A stretch of DNA of 56,075 nucleotides from Hondaea fermentalgiana. Taxonomy: Eukaryota > Sar > Bigyra > Thraustochytrida > Thraustochytriidae. Both the position numbers and the translations under genes were made by a program. The stretch lies in contig NPFB01000139.1 in the NCBI GenBank assembly GCA_014084085.1, positions 1 through 56,075 on the forward strand, written 5' to 3'. The notes under the pieces were generated by a model. It ran no database searches. It had not been told where the DNA came from and was given only the letters and a program-made list of their open reading frames with translations. This document shows, in pieces, positions 1 through 9,420 of the stretch; the stretch's first letter is position 1, and each line of letters begins with the position of its first letter.

Positions 1-221
1 CCGCCGCTCGCGCGCTCGCTCGCCGCCGCAGGTCCCCGATGACGACCGCGATCGCAGAAAGACAGTCTGCCTGCACGCGCCGGCGCTGCTGCGCTGCGAA
101 GCACGCCGCGGCGCTGCGCTGCGCTCGCGGCGCTGCGCTCGCGGCTCTGCTCTGCTCCGCTCTGCTGCGCGCGCGCAGAGCAGGGCGGCGAGGAGGAGCT
201 GGAGGGCGGAGATGGGCGGGA

Positions 222-254
222 GCGATGGCGATGGCGATGGCGATGGCGATGGCG
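222..254. repeat. GCGATG hexanucleotide tandem repeat
   Basis: About five copies of GCGATG in tandem, in GC-rich non-coding DNA. In one frame it reads as alternating Met-Ala, a typical spurious translation. Confidence 0.8.
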
Positions 255-960
255 GGCGACGGCGAGCGCGTGCGGCAGCGCGCTCGCGCTCTTGGGCCTC
301 GCGGCGATGGACGCTTGCGCGCGTGCGCGTGCGCGTGGGTCGCGCGCGGGCGGGGGGGGGCGAGGGCGAGAGGAGGGGGAGAGCAGCAGAAGAAGCGCGG
401 GAGGAGGAGGAGGAGGAGGAGGTGGTGGAAAGCCCGGTTCGCGGATGCCCGAGTCGACCTTTTAGTGTTGGCGATTACTGCTTACTGATGATGATTACAC
501 GCTCCAGCCGACGGGCAGCGAGAAGGCCGGCCGCGCCCTTTCGACGCTCGGGCAGGCAGGCGGGCACGCAGGCTGGGTAGCCCGAGGCGGCGGCGGCGGC
601 GACCTGCACTGCAGTGCGCCGCTGCCGCATCCTGAAGGAGCCCGTGCGGCACCCGGGGGCGGGTCGGACGCAGGCAAGGAGGGGGGGCCGCTTCCCACAT
701 AACATAGGAAATATATCCGTTCGAAAGGCCTTGTGGCGGCGGCGGCGGCGGCGGCAGCGGCAAAGGCCGACTTGAAGTGCCGCACGAGCAGCAAGAAAGT
801 GGCCACCGAAAAGTTCGAAGCGAGGGAGGTCCGTCCAATCAAGTCGGTGCGCGATTAATCTGTCAATCAAAAGCAAGCGTGTTTGTATCGACAAGCTTTG
901 GTCCCCCTTTTGCTTGGGGGGTTGCGGCGCTCGTTGCGGCGTCGTGAGTAAAGCAAACGC

Positions 961-984
961 AGAGAGAGAGAGAGAGAGAGAGAG
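961..984. repeat. (GA)n dinucleotide tract in the 5' leader of the K+ channel gene
   Basis: Twelve AG/GA dinucleotides, about 150 bp in front of the channel ATG. GA tracts in promoters or leaders can bind GAGA-type factors, but nothing here shows that it does. Confidence 0.85.
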
Positions 985-1135
985 GTGCCCAAGGAAGTCG
1001 TCCGTCTGGCAAGTAGCGGGGCGCCCTTTGGTTTGGCGAGGGGAAACAGAGCAAAGCGTAGACGAGGATGAAGCAGAGAGAGAGCCGAGTCTGAAAATCT
1101 CGTCTCATACGCCCAAGGTGCGCGAGCAAGAGAAG

Positions 1136-3091
1136 ATGGCGGCCAAAGCGGTCCCTCACCCTCACGGGGAGCTCGACAGGCTCGACTTTGAGAAAATCAC
1201 CTTGTCGCAGGCGGCGACCCTCGTACGGAGCACGTACCACACAGACAAGCGCAGAGAGGTCTTACAAAAGATCCCTGCGCGTCTCATCAACAATCGCAGC
1301 GTGCACCTCTTCATGTCGCCCGAAACCAAAATGCAGCTGCGCGAGATCTTCGATCATATTGATGCAGACAAAAGCAACTCTGTCGACTTTGAGGAGATCC
1401 GTGATGGTCTTCTCGCCATGCAGGCTGGCATCTCAGACGATGAAATTCGTGAGCTCGTGTCGAGCGCTAATGGTAGCGGCTCCATCAACTTTCAAGGCTT
1501 CGCCGCGCTCATGTTCCATGTCGAAGCCAGGCTTGCCAAGTCTGCCGACGCGCACCGAGAAGCCCAGAAAGCGAAACGCGCGCAACATTACGCGCACGCT
1601 CGACGGCAAACTTCGAGTCCCTGCCTTCGCGGGCTCACTAAGCTCGCAGGCTTCGCTTCCAAGCTTCGTGCAGGCGTGTGGGCCCTTGTAGACGACCCGG
1701 CCTCTTCGACAGCAGCGCGCATTTTCTCCAGCGTCATTCTCTCCCTCATCGTCACCTCTTGCATTCTCTTCATGCTCGACGGTGTCCCTGCACTCTCTAT
1801 TGTTCCTCACCTGCCAGATGCAATCAGTCGCTTCGAAGAGGTGTCGTCGATCATCTTCTCCTTCGAGTTCCTTCTTCGAGTCAGCTCTTGCCCTTCTCTA
1901 TGTTCCTTTGCGCGTAGTCCCGTGAACTGGATCGATCTTGTGGCCGTCATCCCATTTTGGCTCGAGCAATACTTGAAGGCGTATCAGCAAGACACAGGCA
2001 TTAGCGGCGGATCTTTTCGAGCTGTACGCCTTGTTCGCATTTTTCGCGTGCTCAAGGTAGGCAGATACTTTCGTTGGATGCACGTCTTTGTTGCTACCCT
2101 TCAACAAAGCATTTTCCCCTTGGGCATGGTTCTTCTTATCGTGATTATCGGGCTTATTATCTTCGCGTCTCTCGTCTATTACGCAGAGAGAGGCACGTGG
2201 GATCCTCTTGCAAGGTCTTTCGTCGTCACGCTCGCTGACGGGTCGTCTGCAAACGCTTCCTTTGACAGTATACCTGGAACCTTTTGGTTTATTATGAGCA
2301 CGCTCACCACCGTTGGCTATGGTGATATGCGTCCGCACACGATCATTGGCAAATGCTTCGGAATCGCGACCGCCATCTTTGGCATTCTTATTTTGGCCAT
2401 ACCAATCTCGATCATAAGCACCAACTTCCGCGTCGAGTACGAACGTATGAAAACGCGTCAAGAGATTGAGCAAGAGCAGCTTATGCGCGGAACACTTTCC
2501 CCCGAGCAAATCTATCAGCAGATCCACGGTAACAAACACTTGAAAAAGATTATTACCGGCACCCGTGACTTTTCCATGGCCGCTGCCGCCTCAGACAACC
2601 AGCATGAACACCAAGGCTTTGCTGCTTCAGTCTACAAGAGCTGTAGGGCAAACCAAAAGCGAGTCCTTCGCGAACTTCGCCACAAGGAGCGCGACAATCG
2701 TCAGGATCTTCTCGACAATCTTCACGCGGTGCAAACACAATATCTCAACGCTCGACCAGATGGAGCGGACTATCATCTTGCAGTCACAAATCCACTAGAG
2801 TTTGAGTTGCTGCGCGATCATGCGCCAGGGACACTTTCCGGCGCCAAGCCTGGTGGCTGTCACGACCCGCAAGACGGCGCCACGGAAGCGTCACCGCCGC
2901 ACAATGTACCTTCAGGTCCAGGTTCAGGTCCAGGTCTCTCCCTTGAAGTCAGCAAGCTGCAGAGTCCGTCGCAAGGAAATCGTCCAAGTCCCACCACCGA
3001 TGGTGCTCTCTCTGGCGCCGCATCCACGTCCTCTGATATTGTTGACGATGCGGAAGTCAACGAGCTTCTCCGCCATCTCGATCTTTTGTAA
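1136..3091 (+). CDS. Voltage-gated K+ channel subunit with N-terminal EF-hand region
   Basis: A 651-residue six-transmembrane K+ channel subunit, expected to tetramerise in a membrane and pass K+ on depolarisation. The start is the first in-frame ATG, in a good context (AAGATGG). Residues 76-87 form a canonical EF-hand loop (Asp at 1 and 3, Ser at 5, Glu at 12); a second hand around residues 108-122 lacks acidic ligands and is probably degenerate. S1 lies near 200-220. S4 starts near Arg295 and has Arg/Lys every third position for about eight turns. The selectivity filter TTVGYGD is at 391-397, followed by an S6 that lacks the Kv PVP bend. The C-terminal tail has a short basic coiled-coil-like stretch and a Ser/Pro/Gly-rich end. 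No T1 tetramerisation domain is visible; the EF-hand region takes its place. Family assignment is firm; calcium regulation is inferred. Confidence 0.93.
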   Translation: MAAKAVPHPHGELDRLDFEKITLSQAATLVRSTYHTDKRREVLQKIPARLINNRSVHLFMSPETKMQLREIFDHIDADKSNSVDFEEIRDGLLAMQAGISDDEIRELVSSANGSGSINFQGFAALMFHVEARLAKSADAHREAQKAKRAQHYAHARRQTSSPCLRGLTKLAGFASKLRAGVWALVDDPASSTAARIFSSVILSLIVTSCILFMLDGVPALSIVPHLPDAISRFEEVSSIIFSFEFLLRVSSCPSLCSFARSPVNWIDLVAVIPFWLEQYLKAYQQDTGISGGSFRAVRLVRIFRVLKVGRYFRWMHVFVATLQQSIFPLGMVLLIVIIGLIIFASLVYYAERGTWDPLARSFVVTLADGSSANASFDSIPGTFWFIMSTLTTVGYGDMRPHTIIGKCFGIATAIFGILILAIPISIISTNFRVEYERMKTRQEIEQEQLMRGTLSPEQIYQQIHGNKHLKKIITGTRDFSMAAAASDNQHEHQGFAASVYKSCRANQKRVLRELRHKERDNRQDLLDNLHAVQTQYLNARPDGADYHLAVTNPLEFELLRDHAPGTLSGAKPGGCHDPQDGATEASPPHNVPSGPGSGPGLSLEVSKLQSPSQGNRPSPTTDGALSGAASTSSDIVDDAEVNELLRHLDLL

Positions 3092-4061
3092 TTAGCCGTA
3101 GTACTCCTCCCGCCACGAAATACAAAATGTACCATACACTACATTCTAATCATACTATCAGATCACCAGCCTATGCTTTATTCTTCAGGGTGCTTGCTCG
3201 TGATCGTCGCTCGCATCGACCGACGCAGCCTCGGGCGCATCGCCGCCCGCCCGGGGTTGGGCACAGACAAGGACAAGGAGGGAAGCCTCTTTTCATCGAA
3301 CCAGACACCCCCATGGCACAAGGTCATTAATGGTGTGTTGACACTGAGTCCGGTAAAAAAGTGGAGAGGTCTTTCGTTTCTGTCTGTCTGACTGTCTCAC
3401 TGTCTATCTCCAAGTTGGGAGATGGGACTCCCGGAGGCGGACGATGGTGATGCGATGGATAATGCGCAGGTCGTGCAATGCAAAGCAAGGCCCACGAGCC
3501 ATGAGCTTCCTGGACAGCGAAGATATTTACGCCCATGTGCATCTGGCCGCCAGTCATGAGATAAAGTCACGAAGTAGCAAAAAGCGGATGGAGGGGGAAA
3601 GAGGGAGGGCATGAGCGGGAGGCTGTGAACGAACGAGGGAGGGACCATTGATCAGAAAAGACGCGTCCAGAGCGAAACCTACGACAAGCCCTCGTTGGCA
3701 AAAAGACGTCGAAAGCACGCACGGTCAGGTAGCAGGCGCAAAGTAACAGAGCAATCAATTCCTGCAAGCAGACCCCTTCTGCTGTTGTTGTCGGAACGCA
3801 GCGCCATCGCTGCTGCAGCTCCCGCTGCAGCTGCAGCTGCACTCGCCTCGCTCGCTTGCAGCTACCGCTGCAGCTACAGCCTTTCACTCACTCGCTCGCT
3901 CACATACCTGCTTGCTTGCTTGCACGAGGTTGCGGAGGGAAACGACGAGCGAGCATTTGGTCGCAAGTGAAAATCCTCCGCGCGCATTGTAAAGGCTAAA
4001 CCCGACCAGCTGCATCGCAATCCGTCAGGTGCCCAAGCTCGCAAGGCCAGCCTCCCAGACC
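3092..4061. other. K+ channel to myosin intergenic region
   Basis: This region would hold the 3' end of the channel transcript and the promoter of the myosin gene. It contains GCTGCAG/CAGCTG runs (3810-3880) and a GCAAGTG element at about 3964, roughly 100 bp before the myosin ATG. No gene or RNA recognised. Confidence 0.6.
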
Positions 4062-7000
4062 ATGGCCGATATGGAGTCTCCCCAGCGAACCTGGGGTCCA
4101 GACGAGAAGGAATGCTGGAGACTCTTCGACGTCAAAGTCATGGATAGTGAAAAGTCGGTTGTCCACGTCTGTGACAAGCGTGAGGGTAAAATGCAGACGT
4201 TCAATCTATCCGAAGTTCACAGCTTTGACCCAAGCCACCTTGTTGACCTCGACAACATCTCCGATATGAACAACGTCCACGAAGGTCCGCTTCTCGATCT
4301 CTTACGGAGGCGTTACGCGAAGAATGTCATCTACACCTTTACCGGCGACATTCTCATCAGCATGAATCCGTACAAGGGCATTCCCGGGATCTACAAGCTT
4401 CCCCAGAGGGGTGTCGTGACCTCTGAAGACGCCAAGCCACACCTGTTTACTGTGGCAGCACGCGCATTGGAGCATTTACGCGAAAACCCCGCAGAGGAAC
4501 AGACTATCATCATCAACGGCGAGAGCGGCGCTGGCAAGACCGAGGCCAGCAAGCACATAATCAAACTCCTCAGTCATCTCAGTAGCGACTCGGGTGAAAC
4601 GTCTCCGGACGACGTCGCCCTTCGCAACGTACAGAGCCAGATCATCGATACGAATCTGTTGCTCGAGGAGTTCGGAAATGCCAAAACTGTTCGGAATGAC
4701 AATAGCTCGCGGTTTGGTAAATACATTCGTCTCGAGTATCAGAATGCAGGTCTCTCGCGCCAGAATGCCTTGCTCACGGGCGCCCACATTTCCTACTTCC
4801 TGCTCGAGACCTCTCGAATCGTGTCTCGATCGAGCAAGGAAAGAAATTACCATGTCTTTTATGCACTCTGCGAAGGTGCATCCGACGAGGAGCGTCAAGT
4901 CCTCGGTATCCAACACGCCAAGGCGTACCGCTACCTGCAGCCTGCCTCGAAGCCTACCGCCGGCAAGACGCCCGATGCAGGGGATGACAGTGATGCATAC
5001 TCCATTGCTGGACGTGACGAGCAAGAAGTGTGGTGCGAGCTAAAGAAATCCCTTCGCCGCGTCGGCCTTGACGACAACGACATGCTGGAGATCTCGAGGG
5101 GCCTTGCCACCATTCTCGAACTGGGCAACATCGAAGTCAAGGAGCGGGAGAAGCACACCAATGACAGTGAAACCGTGCAAAACGTCGTAGTGGCCGAGGT
5201 CGATCGAACGCAGCCAGCGCTCGTCCACATGACAGAACTTCTTGGACTCGAAGTCGAAGCTGTGTGCCGAGCCCTCACAGGTCGCATCGTGGTCTCAAAC
5301 TCTGCCCGAGGATCGATGCAGCGCGTTGAGTTGAGTCGCTCGCAGGCGATAGAGTCCATCAATGCTTTGGCCAAGGCGATTTACTCGCGTCTCTTTGACT
5401 GGCTGTTGGTGCAGATCAATCTGCTTCTCGCAGGCGAGGCAGCTGCAGCAACCACAACTGCAGATCTATGCAGCTGCATCGGCATCCTCGACATTTACGG
5501 CTTTGAAATTCTTGAGCACAACTCCTTCGAGCAGCTCTGCATCAATTTTGCAAATGAACGGCTGCAGCGTCAGTTCAATTCCAAAGTCTTTGACGCAGAG
5601 CAAGAGCGCTACCTCGTCGAAGGCGTTGCCTGGGCAATGGAGGACTTTGGTGTTGACAACCAGCCCTGCATCGATCTCATCGGGCAGACGCGTCTCGGCA
5701 TTCTCTCCATTCTCGACGAGCAGACGCTCATGCTCTACCATGCCATGGGCATTAGCTCTGGCACGAGCATCAAGCGTTCGGCACGTCAGGTCGAGGAGCA
5801 ACTCTTGCAAAAGCTCCATACAGCCCACGGCGGTAAGCACCCGAACTACATCAAGCCGCGCATCGCGGGAACCACCTTTAAAGTTCGCCATTTTGCCGGT
5901 GTGGTCGAGTATGACGTTATCGAGTTCCCTCGCAAAAACACCGATACCTTGCACTCGGACCTCATCATGCTCATGAGTGGCTCCACGCGCCCCTTCGTTC
6001 GCGGTCTCTTCCAGCGCGATGTTGACGAGTTTTCTCGCGAGCAAGAGCAGCGTTCCGCAATCGCAAAGAAACGCATCTTTCAGACGAACTCGACGCGCCA
6101 GATCAGCGAGCTTGATCGCAAGCTTAATCGCAGGCGCATGGTTGACGGAGATGCCGAAAACCACGCACCCAATCAATCTTCCTCGCGACTTTTGAATGAT
6201 TGCGCTGAAGAAGAAGAAGAAGTAGAAGAAGACCAAAGCGCAACCGATGAGGGGAGTTTGGGAGAGTCGTCGCCAACGCCGCCCGCCGACAACGCCAGTG
6301 GTGACCTCGAGCAAGAGGGTAAGAACGAGGACAATGATGACGATGGTGACGACGACGATGATGGCAGCGGGTCAGTGAGGGCCCCGCAGCACAGCTCCGC
6401 GAGGTATCATCATCGCACGGGCTCCATGGTGGAAAATATCTTCTCTGCAGAAGGCTTGCGCGCAAATTTCGCGTCTGAGAGTGGGCAGGGAAGCGCCGCT
6501 CAGCTCACCAAGGCCTCTCGCGTCTTTGCCGCACGTAATACGGTGGGATTTCGGTTCAAGCAGCAACTGCATGGTCTCATGACCATTCTCGATGCCGCAC
6601 GACCGCATTACATCCGCTGCATCAAGCCCAACGCGCGGAAAATGCCGGACCTCTTTGAGTCTGATCTCGTACTCGAGCAGCTGCGATACATTGGTGTGCT
6701 GGAGACAGTGCGGATCCGCAAGACGGGCTACCCTGTGCGCTTTCGCTTCCCAGAGTTCTGCGCGCGCTACGACCTGCTTCTGCGAGACAACGGGCTTCGA
6801 GACCTCAGCAACGACGAGTTGAGCGTCGACGAAAGTGGTGGGATCTCCGACGGGATGCGTGAGGTCATCCGCCGTACACTTGACACAAACCTTGAGCCGG
6901 GCCAGTGGCAGGTTGGCAACACAAGTGTTTTTCTTCGTGATCATCAGAACGATGCTCTCGATGCCGCACTGCGTCGGGTCCAAGGAGAACGCGCCACGCG

Positions 7001-9278
7001 CATCCAGGCGCTCATGCGACAAGCGATGCAACGCCGGCGTTTTGAAAGCCACTTGCGCAAAAAGGGCGCTGCTACGCAGTTGCAAGCCTTTGCGCGAATG
7101 TGCAAGGCCTCCAAGGCATTCAAGGCCAAAATTGCCGAAAAGCGCCGTGTAGAAGCCATCTGGCAGCGTCTTGCCGAGCAGCTGTACAAAAAACACCAAG
7201 AAAAACGCGCCAGCGCCATTCAGCAGTGGACCCGGGTCTGTCTGGATCGCAAGCGCAATGCCGCAGCCGCCAAGATGCAGAGCATTGCAAGAGTCTTTCT
7301 CGCCAAACGTCTTGCCAAGCGTGAGCGAATTCGCCAGGGCACGGAGCGCGCCCAAGAGGAAGCCGCCGTGAAACTGCAAGCTTTGGTGCGAGGTGTGCTT
7401 TCGAGGGCCAAGGTCTGTGGTCTCAAACGCTGGCGAAAGGCTGCTGAGCGTCTTCAGGTTGCATTGCGAGCATTCTGGCGCAACCGACAACTTGCGCGAC
7501 GCATGCAGGCCTTGCATGAGGCTGCTCTTGCGGGCAAGTTCGAAGTTCTCAAGTCCACCTGTGAGCAAGCCCTCGATGAGGACTGGGAAGTCTGTGGAGT
7601 CCGCTGGTGGAAACGTAATTTCTGCACGCTTCTACACTCTGCGGTCGTCTCGGGAAGCGTGGAGACCGTTCGTTTCATTCTCGAGGAAGAGGCTGGTTCT
7701 GCGGTGCACGGCATTGCTCTTTCACATTCGGTTGACGGCGCTGGGAACTCTGCATTGCACGAAGCCTCGCGTCTGAAAAGCGAAGCCTGCTTTGACTTGT
7801 GCAACTTGCTGGTGGACCATGTCGGCGCAAACAGCATGCCGCCTGAAGAAGATGAAATGCGTCGCGCGGCGCGAGGCAACAACGCCGAAGATGACAAAGT
7901 GATGCGCGACCTGTTGCTCAAGCGAAAGGTGCGCAAAACTTTCCACCGCAGAGTGGTCATGCTCGACCCTTCCAAGGGAACGCTGAGCTATTTTAAAAGC
8001 AAGCAGCAGACCACACCTCGATGCGCCTTGAACCTTGGCAAGGAATGCGGAACGACTTTGCGGGTGAGCGACAGGTACCGCAACTGCTTCGAGATCCATT
8101 CGCCAGACCTTCTTTCGAACCAGTGCAAGGCCGGCCGTGTGCTCTTTAAATGTAGTACGCAAAAGCAGCTGCAAGAGTGGCTGTCTGCAATCCGGGGCGT
8201 CGAGGGCGTTGGCTTCATGGCAGCTCTTTCCGCACTGGAGCGGATCGACCGTATCAGCTGGAGCCAGGTTCTTGCATACATTCTGCAAGAAAACGGCCAG
8301 CAGCAAACTGTCCTTCACCTCGCTGCGGCACGGAGCCTCGAGCTCACACTTTGGCTCATGGCCGTCGTCTCGTATCAGGGCCCGCTCTCGCTGGTGACCT
8401 TTCTCGAGACCCCAGATGCTGCTGGTCTCACGGCACGAGCACACGCTGCCCAGGCCGGTCGAAAAGATATCTGCGCTGCCATAGACAAACTGCAGGACAC
8501 CCTCAACCGCAGCTCCAAGCTCGCGTCAGCCGGACGCCGATCCATCACTCCACGGACGCTGCTCAGTAGTGCCAAGTCGGGCGGGACCTATTTGTCACTC
8601 TACATTGGCCGTCTCTCGATTCCGGGCCCCGAAGGCCTCGAGGACCCCGTGCTCATCATTTCTGTCGTGAATGACGTCTCGGCCAACAAGCTTTTGGAAG
8701 AGGAAGAGGAAAAGGAGGGCAGCGGCCGCTCTTCACCACAACCAGCACAACTCAAACCAGAGCCGTCTTCTGCAAGCCTGCATGGTGCGGTAAAAGCTGC
8801 ACAGTCCCGAGCTGCGAGCACCAAGGAGAGCGATCTCGTTGAGGAGAGGATTGTGCTCCACCCGCTGCACGTCAAGGCAAGCACCTCGGAAGATGGCAAC
8901 ACGCTTACCAACACGAGTCTCAATTTCGGCGCAATGTGGCACATGCAGACCCCCTTGGAGCAGCTCTCCAACTCTGTCACGGTTGTCCTTCAGCTTTGCC
9001 ATGGTAAAAGTCACAACAAGGTCAAGAGTATCGTGCGTCTTCCCTTTAATGCGCGAACCATTGGTGTGGGTACGCTGAGCCCTGGACCCCAGGAAATGGT
9101 GCCTGCGGAGGTCGACCTCACCCGGAATCCGGGTCCCTTTGCGCGCGCGGTTGCATTGCTTGGCTTGAACAAGAAGCACGTTGCAGCCCCTCTCGATCCG
9201 ACCAAGGAGTACGAGGTCATGAACGTGAAAGTGCATTATAGCCTTCGCTCGCAGCCTTGCGTCAATTGCTTTGAATAA
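4062..9278 (+). CDS. Unconventional myosin with IQ, ankyrin, PH and C-terminal beta-rich regions
   Basis: A 1738-residue actin motor heavy chain; the ATG has a near-perfect context (GACCATGG). The motor has P-loop GESGAGKT (153-160), switch I NDNSSRFG, switch II DIYGFE (from 477) and the actin-binding segment ending PHYIRCIKPN. Between the upper motor and that segment (about 660-823) sits a very large loop-2-type insert with runs of Glu and Asp. The TEDS position, counted 16 residues before the NALAK motif, is Ser, suggesting control by phosphorylation. Several IQ-like light-chain sites follow (about 977-1150). Then come ankyrin-like repeats (about 1155-1260), a PH domain (about 1280-1383), a second ankyrin-like segment (about 1410-1480) and a beta-rich, possibly C2-like end with an acidic insert. 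The PH domain suggests phosphoinositide membranes as cargo. There is no long dimerising coiled coil, so it may act as a monomer. Class not assigned. Confidence 0.93.
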   Translation: MADMESPQRTWGPDEKECWRLFDVKVMDSEKSVVHVCDKREGKMQTFNLSEVHSFDPSHLVDLDNISDMNNVHEGPLLDLLRRRYAKNVIYTFTGDILISMNPYKGIPGIYKLPQRGVVTSEDAKPHLFTVAARALEHLRENPAEEQTIIINGESGAGKTEASKHIIKLLSHLSSDSGETSPDDVALRNVQSQIIDTNLLLEEFGNAKTVRNDNSSRFGKYIRLEYQNAGLSRQNALLTGAHISYFLLETSRIVSRSSKERNYHVFYALCEGASDEERQVLGIQHAKAYRYLQPASKPTAGKTPDAGDDSDAYSIAGRDEQEVWCELKKSLRRVGLDDNDMLEISRGLATILELGNIEVKEREKHTNDSETVQNVVVAEVDRTQPALVHMTELLGLEVEAVCRALTGRIVVSNSARGSMQRVELSRSQAIESINALAKAIYSRLFDWLLVQINLLLAGEAAAATTTADLCSCIGILDIYGFEILEHNSFEQLCINFANERLQRQFNSKVFDAEQERYLVEGVAWAMEDFGVDNQPCIDLIGQTRLGILSILDEQTLMLYHAMGISSGTSIKRSARQVEEQLLQKLHTAHGGKHPNYIKPRIAGTTFKVRHFAGVVEYDVIEFPRKNTDTLHSDLIMLMSGSTRPFVRGLFQRDVDEFSREQEQRSAIAKKRIFQTNSTRQISELDRKLNRRRMVDGDAENHAPNQSSSRLLNDCAEEEEEVEEDQSATDEGSLGESSPTPPADNASGDLEQEGKNEDNDDDGDDDDDGSGSVRAPQHSSARYHHRTGSMVENIFSAEGLRANFASESGQGSAAQLTKASRVFAARNTVGFRFKQQLHGLMTILDAARPHYIRCIKPNARKMPDLFESDLVLEQLRYIGVLETVRIRKTGYPVRFRFPEFCARYDLLLRDNGLRDLSNDELSVDESGGISDGMREVIRRTLDTNLEPGQWQVGNTSVFLRDHQNDALDAALRRVQGERATRIQALMRQAMQRRRFESHLRKKGAATQLQAFARMCKASKAFKAKIAEKRRVEAIWQRLAEQLYKKHQEKRASAIQQWTRVCLDRKRNAAAAKMQSIARVFLAKRLAKRERIRQGTERAQEEAAVKLQALVRGVLSRAKVCGLKRWRKAAERLQVALRAFWRNRQLARRMQALHEAALAGKFEVLKSTCEQALDEDWEVCGVRWWKRNFCTLLHSAVVSGSVETVRFILEEEAGSAVHGIALSHSVDGAGNSALHEASRLKSEACFDLCNLLVDHVGANSMPPEEDEMRRAARGNNAEDDKVMRDLLLKRKVRKTFHRRVVMLDPSKGTLSYFKSKQQTTPRCALNLGKECGTTLRVSDRYRNCFEIHSPDLLSNQCKAGRVLFKCSTQKQLQEWLSAIRGVEGVGFMAALSALERIDRISWSQVLAYILQENGQQQTVLHLAAARSLELTLWLMAVVSYQGPLSLVTFLETPDAAGLTARAHAAQAGRKDICAAIDKLQDTLNRSSKLASAGRRSITPRTLLSSAKSGGTYLSLYIGRLSIPGPEGLEDPVLIISVVNDVSANKLLEEEEEKEGSGRSSPQPAQLKPEPSSASLHGAVKAAQSRAASTKESDLVEERIVLHPLHVKASTSEDGNTLTNTSLNFGAMWHMQTPLEQLSNSVTVVLQLCHGKSHNKVKSIVRLPFNARTIGVGTLSPGPQEMVPAEVDLTRNPGPFARAVALLGLNKKHVAAPLDPTKEYEVMNVKVHYSLRSQPCVNCFE

Positions 9279-9356
9279 TTCAACAACGATGATAGTATGT
9301 CTTGATCTCACCACGACTCACAGTCAACCATGCGTACGAGAACAGGGAAAATCGTT

Positions 9357-9362
9357 TTTATT
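9357..9362 (-). terminator. AATAAA polyadenylation-type signal after the GANP-like gene
   Basis: AATAAA on the minus strand about 60 nt beyond the stop codon of the FG/SAC3 gene. The distance is plausible for a poly(A) signal; use is not shown. Confidence 0.45.
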
Positions 9363-9420
9363 TGGTGGGGAGGGGAAGAGAGGAGGATAGATGTACCATG
9401 TATAATTCACGCTTCGTCCG

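Larger units (their letters stand above)
1..1135. other. Upstream region of the K+ channel gene, no gene recognised
   Basis: This very GC-rich stretch holds short overlapping frames of arginine, alanine and proline in several registers, which is what biased sequence gives by chance. It contains a GCGATG tandem repeat (222-254), a GGC-rich run near 735-760 and a (GA)n tract at 961-984. The frame of the channel stays open upstream of its ATG, to a non-ATG codon at 914, but that part is low-complexity and encodes the GA repeat, so I treat it as 5' leader. A single GCAAGT element lies near 1008. Confidence 0.6.

Noticed and set aside
475..894. 139-codon minus-strand frame near the left end
   Set aside because: Poly-Arg and poly-Ala composition from GGC repeats; two other registers are open over the same stretch.
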